From: an uncultured Rhizobiaceae group bacterium
Lineage (GTDB): Bacteria; Pseudomonadota; Alphaproteobacteria; Rhizobiales; Rhizobiaceae
Length of the DNA: 64,000 bases
Direction of reading: 5' to 3'
Assembly: GCA_937930635.1 (NCBI GenBank)
Contig: CALHCF010000015.1
Span: 1 to 64,000 of the forward strand
Shown one piece after another: positions 8,052 through 15,972 of the stretch (within the stretch, counting starts at the first letter, position 1; every line of letters starts with the position of its first letter). The notes under the pieces were generated by a model. It was not told the DNA's origin, ran no database searches, and saw only the letters and a list, made by a program, of their open reading frames with translations. The translations under genes were made by a program, and so were the position numbers.

Positions 8052-10089
8052 CCTGAGCAACACACCTGATCCTTTCAAGATTCTGTTTGAGCCGGTTAAG
8101 ATCGGCCCTGTCACCGCGCCCAATCGCTTTTTTGCAGTTCCCCACGCCACGGGCCATTCACCGCTTATGCCCAATGGGTCAATCGCCATGCGTGAGATGA
8201 AAGCCATGGGCGGTTGGGGAACCGTGTGTATGCAGCTGGCTGAAATCGACCCGACTTCCGACATTTGCGACTTACCTATTGAAAAGTTCTGGGACGATCA
8301 GGACATTGCCTCTCATCGTATCTTGACAGAACGTCTACGGGCGCAGGGTGCGTTGTCTGCCATAGAGCTTGCTCATACGGGAATTCGCGGGCGCGGCATG
8401 GGGACCGGTATGCCCGTTTGGGGGCCATCCAATCTGCCCTGCCTGAAACCCCAGGTGCCGGTGCAATCCAAAGCCATGGATAAATCCGATATCAAAGCGT
8501 TGCGACAAAGCTATCGCGCGGCTGTTCGTCGGTCCCGCGAAGCTGGCTATGATATCGTCTATGTCTACGCGGCCCATGATGCGTCGATCCTGTGGCACTT
8601 TCTTTCGCCCACCTATAATCACCGCACCGATGAATATGGTGGCAGTTTTGAAAACCGTTTACGGCTGATGCGGGAGGTTCTCGAAGAGACGGTCGATGAA
8701 GCGAAGGGGGAGATGGCCGTCGCAATCCGTCTGGCCGTTCATGAAGTGGGTGGGCGCAGCAAGATCAGCCATGACGGTGAGGGCCGTGATGTCGTGGAAG
8801 CTCTCGCCGAACTTCCGGACCTTTGGGACGTCAACATCGCCACCTGGCCACACGACAGCGGCACATCGCGGTTTGACGATGAAGGATGGCAGGAAGAGTT
8901 CACTTCTTTCGTCAAGAACGTAACTTCAAAGCCTGTTGTTGGTGTAGGGCGTTTCACTTCACCCGATACGATGGTGAGTCAGATCAAGCGCGGTGTTCTC
9001 GATTTTATCGGCGGCGCACGCCCTTCAATCGCAGATCCTTTCCTGCCAAACAAAATCCGCGAGGGCCGGATTGAAGACATCCGCGAGTGCATCGGGTGCA
9101 ATATTTGCGTGTCATCTGATGCCTTCTCAATCCCCTTGAGCTGCACACAAAATCCAACAATTAGCCAGGAATGGAAACGGGGGTGGCATCCCGAAATCGT
9201 GCCCGCTGCGGCATCGCGCAAGTCAGTATTGATTGCCGGTTCCGGACCCGCAGGGCTAGAGACCGCACTCGTGCTCGCTCGCGCCGGGCACGAAGTCACT
9301 GTGGCCGAGCAGGCTGCCGAGTTTGGTGGGAGGTGTTTGCGTGAAAGCAGGATCTCCGGTCTTGCGGCCTGGAGCAGGGTTGCGGACTACCGTCTTTATC
9401 AGTTGCGTCAGATAAGCAACGTCTCGCTTTACACAGACAGCGAAGTCACGGCAGAAACAGCGGCTGAATTTGAAGCGGATCACATCTTCGTTGCGACCGG
9501 TGCTAAGTGGCAATCTAACGGTCTTGGACGCACACACTTTGAACCCGTTGCCGGGTTTAGCGATACAACCCTTACCGTAGACGCTATGTTGGACGGTATT
9601 CAGCCATCTGGCCCTGTGGTGATTTATGATGATGAGCATTATTACATGGGCAATGCATTGGCAGCCCATCTCGCGCGTTCAGGTCATGAAGTCACGTTGG
9701 TAACGCCCCAGCCCTATATCGCGGGGTGGATGGGATACACGCTTGAACAGCCTCGCGTCACCAAACAGATGAATGCGCTGGGTGTGCGGGTGATTCAAAA
9801 CGCTGTGGCGACCAGCTTTGACGGTCGCCTCCATTTGACAGACGCCAATACCGCAGAAACCCTGCCCGCAATAGAAGGTGTGCTTCTTCCTGTTGGATTG
9901 AGAGAACCAGATTTGTCACTGTGGAGAGAGCTGGAAACCACAGCCGAAAAAACACTGGTTGGCGATGCGGTGGCTCCAGGTATCATACAGGCCGCAGTTT
10001 TCAGCGGTCACCGGCTGTCGCGAAATTTCTTGAACGGCGGCATTGATGAGATGATGAAGCGTGAACGCCCGGTTCTGTTTGCAGGATAA
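8044..10089 (+). CDS. Trimethylamine dehydrogenase-family iron-sulfur flavoprotein, altered active site
   Basis: A 681-residue protein colinear with trimethylamine dehydrogenase (TMADH): an OYE-type FMN barrel (1-370), a 4Fe-4S site CxxCxxC-x11-C (CIGCNIC then SCTQNP), and a C-terminal nucleotide-binding part beginning VLIAGSGPAGLETAL. TMADH Tyr169, His172, Trp264 and Asp267 are kept (IVYVYAAHD; ATWPHDSG). TMADH Cys30, which binds FMN covalently, is Ala here (VPHATG), and two of the three aromatic-bowl residues that hold the trimethylammonium group are replaced (Tyr60 by Leu, Trp355 by Asp). So it is probably an amine or related oxidase for a different substrate with non-covalent FMN. The ATG at 8044 overlaps the preceding gene by 8 bp. 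Confidence 0.88.
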   Translation: MSDLSNTPDPFKILFEPVKIGPVTAPNRFFAVPHATGHSPLMPNGSIAMREMKAMGGWGTVCMQLAEIDPTSDICDLPIEKFWDDQDIASHRILTERLRAQGALSAIELAHTGIRGRGMGTGMPVWGPSNLPCLKPQVPVQSKAMDKSDIKALRQSYRAAVRRSREAGYDIVYVYAAHDASILWHFLSPTYNHRTDEYGGSFENRLRLMREVLEETVDEAKGEMAVAIRLAVHEVGGRSKISHDGEGRDVVEALAELPDLWDVNIATWPHDSGTSRFDDEGWQEEFTSFVKNVTSKPVVGVGRFTSPDTMVSQIKRGVLDFIGGARPSIADPFLPNKIREGRIEDIRECIGCNICVSSDAFSIPLSCTQNPTISQEWKRGWHPEIVPAAASRKSVLIAGSGPAGLETALVLARAGHEVTVAEQAAEFGGRCLRESRISGLAAWSRVADYRLYQLRQISNVSLYTDSEVTAETAAEFEADHIFVATGAKWQSNGLGRTHFEPVAGFSDTTLTVDAMLDGIQPSGPVVIYDDEHYYMGNALAAHLARSGHEVTLVTPQPYIAGWMGYTLEQPRVTKQMNALGVRVIQNAVATSFDGRLHLTDANTAETLPAIEGVLLPVGLREPDLSLWRELETTAEKTLVGDAVAPGIIQAAVFSGHRLSRNFLNGGIDEMMKRERPVLFAG

Positions 10090-10545
10090 CGCTATCCGGT
10101 TTCTCAAGTGGGTATTTTAGCGGGCTGACCGAGTTTGACGGGTTGCTGATCCCACCTTCCGTTGCGTCATTTCGCCGCAGACCGGGCGGAATGGTAACGG
10201 ACAGCAGGGTCCCAGATTGGCATTGATACCCCGATCTGGCGGGGAGAGTTTGCCAAATAACGGCGAGCAATTTGGGTTTCAAAGTAGTAGGCCGAAGCCG
10301 AAAAAACCTGGATCATCAAGCCGATTGTCAGGTGTGTGGACTGGTGGAGCGTGTTGCTCCGCCGACAACCGATCCACAGTCCGCACTCAATATTCCAGTT
10401 ATAAATAACGTACAAAGAAGAGAAACGTCTCCTCAAAAAAGGAGAACAGAGGCTCTAAATTGAATTTTAACTAAAGTCCCGAATGGTGCCTCGAATAATG
10501 TTGTCGAAATTCGCCCTTTCGACGCATCAGGGGAAGCAGTTTAGT
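10090..10545 (+). other. Long leader/intergenic region before the ammonium transporter-GGDEF-EAL gene
   Basis: About 450 bp without a recognisable gene. Short open frames here match nothing known to me. The one notable element is the nested stem-loop at 10334-10386, annotated separately. No match was seen to the conserved core of the GEMM c-di-GMP riboswitch. Promoter elements could not be assigned with confidence. Confidence 0.4.
10334..10386 (+). promoter_or_regulatory. Candidate structured RNA element in leader
   Basis: GTGTGGACT (10334-10342) pairs with AGTCCGCAC (10378-10386) with one G-U pair, and directly inside it GGTGGAGC (10343-10350) pairs with GCTCCGCC (10356-10363), again with one wobble, closing a GTGTT loop. 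A 14-nt bulge lies on the 3' side. This gives 17 nested pairs about 160 nt upstream of the start codon. It may be a leader regulator, an attenuator or a chance fold; no known riboswitch class was recognised. Confidence 0.35.
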
Positions 10546-13347
10546 ATGGAAGAGTTGCGAGGGGCAATAGACCCCGCGGTCGTCGTGGCGGATATGGGCA
10601 TCACGACCATCAAAGAAATCTGGCTGCTGACAGCTACCATCATGGTCATGTTTATGCAGGCTGGCTTCCTCATGTTGGAAGCCGGGTCTGTTCGATCCAA
10701 AAACACGATCAATGTCGCGCAAAAGAACATTGCGGACTTTATCGTGTGTGGTTGTGTTTTTCTGATAATTGGTGGGCCAATTATGTTGGGCACATCCATT
10801 GCGGGTACATTTGGCATCCTGGGTTGGGGTGGTCTCGACTTTGGAGACAGCACAGTCCGGCTCCAGTTTCTCTATCAATTTGCATTTTGCGCCACGGCTG
10901 CGACCATCATATCCGGCGCTGTTGCCGAACGTATGACTTTCAACGCCTATGTGTGTACCACGGTCCTGATCGCTGCATTTGTATATCCGATTTTTGGCCA
11001 TCTCGCCTGGGGCAACGCCATTATCCCAGACAACCCATCGTTCCTTGCTGATCTGGGTTTTCTGGACTACGCGGGCTCCACAGTTGTGCATACAATTGGC
11101 GGCATGGCGGCTCTTGCAGCTGTATGTGTTGTCGGGTCACGACACGGTCGGTTCGATGAAAACGGGAAGCCAGTCGTCATCCGCGGTCACTCAACAGTGC
11201 TCAGTAATTTTGGCACCATGGTTTTGATGTTTGGATGGATCGGGTTTAACGCCGGTGCTGCCGACCCAACGAGCGGTCTCGTTTCCAAAATCGTACTGAA
11301 CACCATCATCGCCATGACTTTCGGTGGCTGTGCCGGAATGCTTTACGGCTTGTGGAAATCCAAAGGCAAAACTCATCCCAAAGTTTCCGCAAACGGTATT
11401 CTGGGCGGCCTGGTCGCCATGACCGCGGGCTGCGCCTACTACGATCCTTACACTTCAGCACTTGTTGGCCTGTTGGGTGGGCTTGTTGCTGTTGGGCTGG
11501 GAGATATCATGCTGCACAAGTTCAAACTCGATGATCCGATTGACGCAATCTCGGTTCATGCTGGCAGTGGGATATTGGGTACTCTTTTGATTGCTGGCCT
11601 TGCTGAAGAGCAATTCCTGAATGGCTCACGGCTCGAGCAGTTTGTTGTGCAGCTTATGGGTGTCGCACTGGCGTGTACGTTCGCCTTTATCACCGTCTTT
11701 GTGTTTATGAAGGTGTTGTCGAAGGTCTTGCGCGTGCGGGTGTCCGTTCTCGAAGAAGAGCTTGGATTGAACCTGTCCGAACACGACGATGAGTTCGACG
11801 TTACAGAAGCGGAGTCCGTACTCGCTGTAAAATCGGATGAAGAAGATCTGTCCAAAGGTATTGGAGAGACCATTGGTGAAGCTCTGGGCGACTCAAACCA
11901 GCAAATCGGCACTTTGAGCAGAATTGTCAAAGGCGCAAACATCACACAGCTGAGGATTCTTGAAGCAGAGGATGAGATTGTCAATCTGGCGACCAGAGAT
12001 CAATTGACTGGCCTCCATAACCGCAGGGCCTTCAAGGAAGAAATTCTCAATCTGAAAGATTCTTCCAATGGAGACGAAACCGGTTTTGCCGTTCTTTATA
12101 TTGATCTGGATGGCTTCAAGAGCATCAATGACGGGTTTGGTCACAATGTTGGTGACGAGATCCTGAGAGTAGTGAGCCAGCGCCTTGTTGATGCGGCACA
12201 AGATGGAGCTGTTGTATCCCGTTTTGGCGGCGACGAGTTTGTGGTGAAGTTGCCGGTGGATTCGGTCGATCAGTCAGATCACTGGAAAGATGTTACGAGT
12301 GAAATAATATCTTCCATCAGCGAGAAAATAGAGCTGGACAATTTGGAACTGTATGTCGGTGCCTCGGTTGGTGTTTCGCTTTACCCTGATCACGATAGAA
12401 GGCTCGATGAACTGATCCTCAAATCAGATATGGCCCTCTATGAGGCAAAATCCACTGGTAAGGGTAAATGGGTCGTATTTGACAGATCGATGGAAGACCG
12501 GGCCATGCGTCGCAAGGAACTTGAGGCCGATATGCGTGCCGGTATGGAACGCGATGAATTCTTTGTTGAATACCAGCCCCAGGTATCGATCTCTGAAGGT
12601 TCACTGGTTGGTTTTGAAGCACTCATGCGCTGGCGTCATCCCGTTCATGGCTTGATCTCACCGATGGAATTTATTCCAATTGCTGAAGAAACCGGTCTGA
12701 TAGTTCCGTTGAGTGAAAGTCTCGTGGAAACCGCTTGTGCCGCCGCCAGAGATTGGCCGCTTGTCAGAGGCAAGCGTTGTACAGTTGGGGTCAATATCTC
12801 ACCAAGTCAGTTTACCCGCTCAGACGTTTATTCCAGTCTCAAACAAATACTGGAACGTACCGGATTGCCGGCTGAATGCCTTGAAATTGAGGTGACCGAG
12901 AGCATGTTGGTGACCAATATGCAGGAAACCAAGGCCACGCTGGAGCAAATACGGTCTTTGGGTGTGAAGATAGCGATTGATGATTTCGGAACAGGATATT
13001 CATCCCTGAGCTACCTGCAGGAATTCCCGATTGATCGCCTGAAGGTGGACCGCAGCTTTGTCAGGGAGATTGAAAACAGCGCATCTGATCAGCGCATTGC
13101 CAAAGCAATCGTTGATCTTGGTAAGAGCCTTGGTCTTAGCGTTATCGCAGAAGGTGTGGAAACCGAAGGGCAAAGACAGTTCCTGGAAGAACTGTGCTGT
13201 GATCAGCTTCAAGGGTTCCTCTATTCCCCTCCTGTATCGCTGGTCAAAACTCTAAGCCTGATTACACGAGCCAATATGATCAATGACCGGCGCGCAGACA
13301 AGGAAGTCAGCGCAACCAGATTTGTATCATCAAACCCAACGGGTTGA
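10546..13347 (+). CDS. Ammonium transporter (Amt) fused to GGDEF and EAL domains
   Basis: A 933-residue membrane protein. Residues 1-415 are a full Amt/Rh channel with 11 predicted helices and, by alignment to E. coli AmtB, conserved Phe114 (F107), Trp155 (W148), Asp174 (D160), His182 and His338 (twin His), Phe234 (F215); AmtB Ser219 is Ala238. The Amt C-terminal tail LNLSEHD is kept. A linker leads to a diguanylate cyclase domain with intact FGGDEF (561-565) but no RxxD inhibition site, then an EAL phosphodiesterase domain with FEALMRW (691-693), VTES and DDFGTGYSS (812-820). It should convert ammonium sensing or passage into a change of c-di-GMP. The ATG at 10546 is preferred over one at 10483. 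No glnK neighbour is visible. Confidence 0.92.
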   Translation: MEELRGAIDPAVVVADMGITTIKEIWLLTATIMVMFMQAGFLMLEAGSVRSKNTINVAQKNIADFIVCGCVFLIIGGPIMLGTSIAGTFGILGWGGLDFGDSTVRLQFLYQFAFCATAATIISGAVAERMTFNAYVCTTVLIAAFVYPIFGHLAWGNAIIPDNPSFLADLGFLDYAGSTVVHTIGGMAALAAVCVVGSRHGRFDENGKPVVIRGHSTVLSNFGTMVLMFGWIGFNAGAADPTSGLVSKIVLNTIIAMTFGGCAGMLYGLWKSKGKTHPKVSANGILGGLVAMTAGCAYYDPYTSALVGLLGGLVAVGLGDIMLHKFKLDDPIDAISVHAGSGILGTLLIAGLAEEQFLNGSRLEQFVVQLMGVALACTFAFITVFVFMKVLSKVLRVRVSVLEEELGLNLSEHDDEFDVTEAESVLAVKSDEEDLSKGIGETIGEALGDSNQQIGTLSRIVKGANITQLRILEAEDEIVNLATRDQLTGLHNRRAFKEEILNLKDSSNGDETGFAVLYIDLDGFKSINDGFGHNVGDEILRVVSQRLVDAAQDGAVVSRFGGDEFVVKLPVDSVDQSDHWKDVTSEIISSISEKIELDNLELYVGASVGVSLYPDHDRRLDELILKSDMALYEAKSTGKGKWVVFDRSMEDRAMRRKELEADMRAGMERDEFFVEYQPQVSISEGSLVGFEALMRWRHPVHGLISPMEFIPIAEETGLIVPLSESLVETACAAARDWPLVRGKRCTVGVNISPSQFTRSDVYSSLKQILERTGLPAECLEIEVTESMLVTNMQETKATLEQIRSLGVKIAIDDFGTGYSSLSYLQEFPIDRLKVDRSFVREIENSASDQRIAKAIVDLGKSLGLSVIAEGVETEGQRQFLEELCCDQLQGFLYSPPVSLVKTLSLITRANMINDRRADKEVSATRFVSSNPTG

Positions 13348-13393
13348 GTTGTACCTGACAGCGATACCGTTTGTGGCTTAAAGGTATCAAAAA

Positions 13394-13437
13394 AGGGCAT
13401 TGAAGTTTGCTTTGAAGAATAGGGAGCTTCATGCCCT
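13394..13437. terminator. Convergent hairpin, probable bidirectional terminator
   Basis: AGGGCAT-T-GAAG (13394-13405) pairs with CTTCATGCCCT (13427-13437) with one bulged base, an 11-bp stem. A weaker GATACC/GGTATC repeat followed by an A-run lies just before it. The pair sits between the convergent Amt-GGDEF-EAL and AraC-family genes. Confidence 0.55.
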
Positions 13438-13497
13438 GACGGGCTCAACACGCCGATTGTTGCAACGGGCTGCGCGTCGCCTTTAAAGCTCGCGGCC

Positions 13498-14427
13498 CTA
13501 GCGATATTCGCCGGGCGCTTTCCCAAACACCTCACGGAAGCGCCGGTTGAAATAGGAAATATCGGAAAACCCGGACCGAAATGCGATTGTACTGATGAGT
13601 ATCGGATTGTCGGCCTTCGCGTTTTCCAGAAGGTTCTGGCGTGCAAATTCCAATCTCTTGGCCAACAGGTATTTTGTTGCCGTTGTTCCAAGGGATTTGA
13701 ATCCGCGCTGAACGTGGTGCGTGGGTATTCCAAGATCCTGAGCGATCATGTGCGGCGCAAAATCAGGGTCCCGGAACCGGGTTTCAACATAAGCGATGGC
13801 GCGGCCAAGCACTGTTTCGTCATTGGGCCCCACCGCGTGGTCGGTTGCCGGGCCGCTATCTTTGTGTTCCAGCAGAAACACGCCAACAAGGTTCAGCAAT
13901 GCCTCTTGCAGGTGAGCGCCGCCTTCCTGAGTACCGCGACTTTTGGCAATAATTGCATGGATTGCCATGGCCGTGGGGTCATTGCGTGTCATGCCAACCC
14001 CGCCAGGAATATTGGGGCCGAACCGTTCTTCGAGATCCACACGCGGCAGGTGAAGGGATATCTGACGGCTGCGGTCACCAAAGAATGTGAACTCTGAAGG
14101 GCGTGCACTGTCGATAAGCGCCATATCGCCCGGGTGCAGCACCGCGAACTTCTCGTCCTGGCCCATCAGGGCACGGCCTTCTTCCTGTACGATGAGAAAA
14201 TAATTTTCGCCGTCATCCTGACGGATATTCTTGGAAGTTCGCAGAATTTGCTGCATGTCCGTGGCAACAAGGGCCATGTCCAGCCCCATGTTTTCAAAGC
14301 CGAGAACACCACCCCACGCCTCATCTTTTCCCGCAGAAGGGCGTGGATCAAAGCAGCCGCAGACGTCCAAAAGACTATCTGTAAAGCTCTCAACCGGAAG
14401 AGTTTCTGTTCTAAACTGCAAGTCCAT
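13498..14427 (-). CDS. AraC-family transcriptional regulator (FeaR-like)
   Basis: A 309-residue regulator with an N-terminal AraC-binding-like ligand domain (GENYFLIVQEEG, LHPGDMALIDSARP, as in FeaR-type proteins) and two C-terminal helix-turn-helix motifs (about 215-309) ending RSGFSDISYFNRRFREVFG, the AraC signature. It is divergent from the aldehyde dehydrogenase-GMC-ABC operon, with 138 bp between them. FeaR itself activates an aromatic aldehyde dehydrogenase gene, and the arrangement here fits an activator of the neighbouring oxidation operon. The inducer is unknown. Confidence 0.9.
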   Translation of the reverse strand: MDLQFRTETLPVESFTDSLLDVCGCFDPRPSAGKDEAWGGVLGFENMGLDMALVATDMQQILRTSKNIRQDDGENYFLIVQEEGRALMGQDEKFAVLHPGDMALIDSARPSEFTFFGDRSRQISLHLPRVDLEERFGPNIPGGVGMTRNDPTAMAIHAIIAKSRGTQEGGAHLQEALLNLVGVFLLEHKDSGPATDHAVGPNDETVLGRAIAYVETRFRDPDFAPHMIAQDLGIPTHHVQRGFKSLGTTATKYLLAKRLEFARQNLLENAKADNPILISTIAFRSGFSDISYFNRRFREVFGKAPGEYR

Positions 14428-14450
14428 GTTGATACCTTAGTGGCTGCTTC

Positions 14451-14467
14451 ATGCTTATCAAAAGCAT
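14451..14467. promoter_or_regulatory. Inverted repeat in divergent promoter region (operator candidate)
   Basis: ATGCTT-ATCAA-AAGCAT is a perfect 6-bp inverted repeat with a 5-bp spacer between the AraC-family gene and the aldehyde dehydrogenase gene. A second repeat, GCAATTT (14523) with AAATTGC (14546), lies just before the ribosome binding site of the latter. AraC proteins usually bind direct repeats, so the assignment is tentative. Confidence 0.3.
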
Positions 14468-14565
14468 ATTTTCGTGTGTCGCTAGAATCCAAAGATCTTG
14501 TTGCTCATGTCCAAGACACGGCGCAATTTTTCTTCTTTGTTAAGGAAATTGCAAAGGAGAGTCTA

Positions 14566-15972
14566 ATGACAACATTGGGAATGTGCATCAACGGTGTGGC
14601 GGTATCTGGTACAGATACTTTTGCGGTCAACAATCCATCGACCGGGGAAACTGCCGGCTATGCACCCAATGCAACCTTGTCTGATTTGGACAACGCTGTC
14701 GCCGCTGCACATGAGGCTTTTAAGAGCTGGTCGCTGAAATCCGACGAGGAACTGGCCAGTTATTGCGGCCAGGTGACTGAAAAGATTGGTGAACATGCCG
14801 AAGAACTGGCCACCCTTTTAACCGCCGAACAAGGCAAGCCATTAAACGGTCTTGGGTCGCGCTGGGAAATGGGCGGCTCCCAGGCCTGGGCAGAATATAC
14901 AACAGGTCTGTCCCTTCCGATGAAGGTGTTGCAGGACAATAATGAAGGCAAGGTAGAGTTGTTCCGCAAGCCTATCGGTGTTGTCGGATCGATCACGCCG
15001 TGGAATTTTCCCGTGATGATCGCGATCTGGCACATCATGCCCGCGCTGCGTACCGGTAATACGGTGGTGATCAAGCCATCTCCCCTGACTCCGCTGGCAA
15101 CACTGCGTCTTGTTGAAATCATGAACGAGGTCCTGCCCGCCGGTGTGGTCAATATAGTGACTTCCGATGACAGCGGCGACAACATTGGTGCGGCAATGTC
15201 AGCCCACCCGGATATCCGCAAGATCATATTTACGGGGTCCTGTGCGACCGGCAAAAAGGTTGCGGCCAGTGCGGTTGAAACCGTCAAACGCATGACCCTT
15301 GAGATGAGCGGCAACGATGCCGCAATCGTGCTGCCAGATGTGGACGCCAAAGCCATCGCAGAGGGTTTGTTTTGGGGCGGGTTCATAAATAACGGCCAGA
15401 CATGTGCTTGTATGAAACGGCTTTATGTTCACGAAGACGTTTATGACGATGTCTGTTCGGCCCTGGTGGATTTTGCCAGGAATATTCCTGTCGGTGACGG
15501 GATGAGCGAAGACAGTATTCTCGGTCCTGTGCAGAACAAGATGCAGTTCGAGAAGGTCGCGCGACTGGTCGAGGCGAGCAAAACCAAGGGTCGCGTATTG
15601 CTTGGCGGCACCCCGGGCGAAGGGCTTTTCTTCCCGCCGACGATTATCGCTGACCTTGAAAATGGTGATCCGCTGGTGGACGAAGAACAGTTCGGTCCGG
15701 TGCTGCCAATCATCAAATACAGCAATATTGAAGATGTCATTGTTGCCGCAAATGATAACCCAACAGGTCTGGGCGGTTCGGTCTGGTCCTCAGATATCGA
15801 GGCAGCCAAGAAAATCGGTGCCCGTATGGAATGTGGGTCGGTGTGGATCAACAAACATGGGGCGATCCAGCCAAATGCACCTTTTGGCGGTGTGAAATCT
15901 TCAGGCATCGGTGTGGAATTTGGCGAGGAAGGTCTTGCCGAATACACCGACATTCAGGTGATGTTCTCATGA
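14566..15972 (+). CDS. NAD(P)-dependent aldehyde dehydrogenase
   Basis: A 468-residue aldehyde dehydrogenase superfamily member. It shows the oxyanion-hole Asn motif TPWNFPVMIAIW, the cofactor loop FTGSCATGKKV, the general-base Glu in LEMSGND, and the catalytic Cys in NNGQTCACMKR. The ATG at 14566 follows AAAGGAGAG; a longer frame reaching upstream to 14134 would run through the AraC promoter and gene and is rejected. It overlaps the next gene by 4 bp (ATGA). It would oxidise the aldehyde made by the GMC oxidoreductase to a carboxylate. Confidence 0.93.
   Translation: MTTLGMCINGVAVSGTDTFAVNNPSTGETAGYAPNATLSDLDNAVAAAHEAFKSWSLKSDEELASYCGQVTEKIGEHAEELATLLTAEQGKPLNGLGSRWEMGGSQAWAEYTTGLSLPMKVLQDNNEGKVELFRKPIGVVGSITPWNFPVMIAIWHIMPALRTGNTVVIKPSPLTPLATLRLVEIMNEVLPAGVVNIVTSDDSGDNIGAAMSAHPDIRKIIFTGSCATGKKVAASAVETVKRMTLEMSGNDAAIVLPDVDAKAIAEGLFWGGFINNGQTCACMKRLYVHEDVYDDVCSALVDFARNIPVGDGMSEDSILGPVQNKMQFEKVARLVEASKTKGRVLLGGTPGEGLFFPPTIIADLENGDPLVDEEQFGPVLPIIKYSNIEDVIVAANDNPTGLGGSVWSSDIEAAKKIGARMECGSVWINKHGAIQPNAPFGGVKSSGIGVEFGEEGLAEYTDIQVMFS

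Noticed and set aside
10090-10545. c-di-GMP (GEMM) riboswitch before the Amt-GGDEF-EAL gene
   Set aside because: The conserved GEMM core sequence was not found; only an unclassified stem-loop is present.
14134-14565. N-terminal extension of the aldehyde dehydrogenase frame
   Set aside because: It runs antisense through the AraC gene and promoter; the ATG at 14566 has a ribosome binding site and family-like start.
15831-15968. N-terminal extension of the GMC oxidoreductase
   Set aside because: It overlaps the end of the aldehyde dehydrogenase in another frame; the ATG at 15969 starts the standard FAD motif region.
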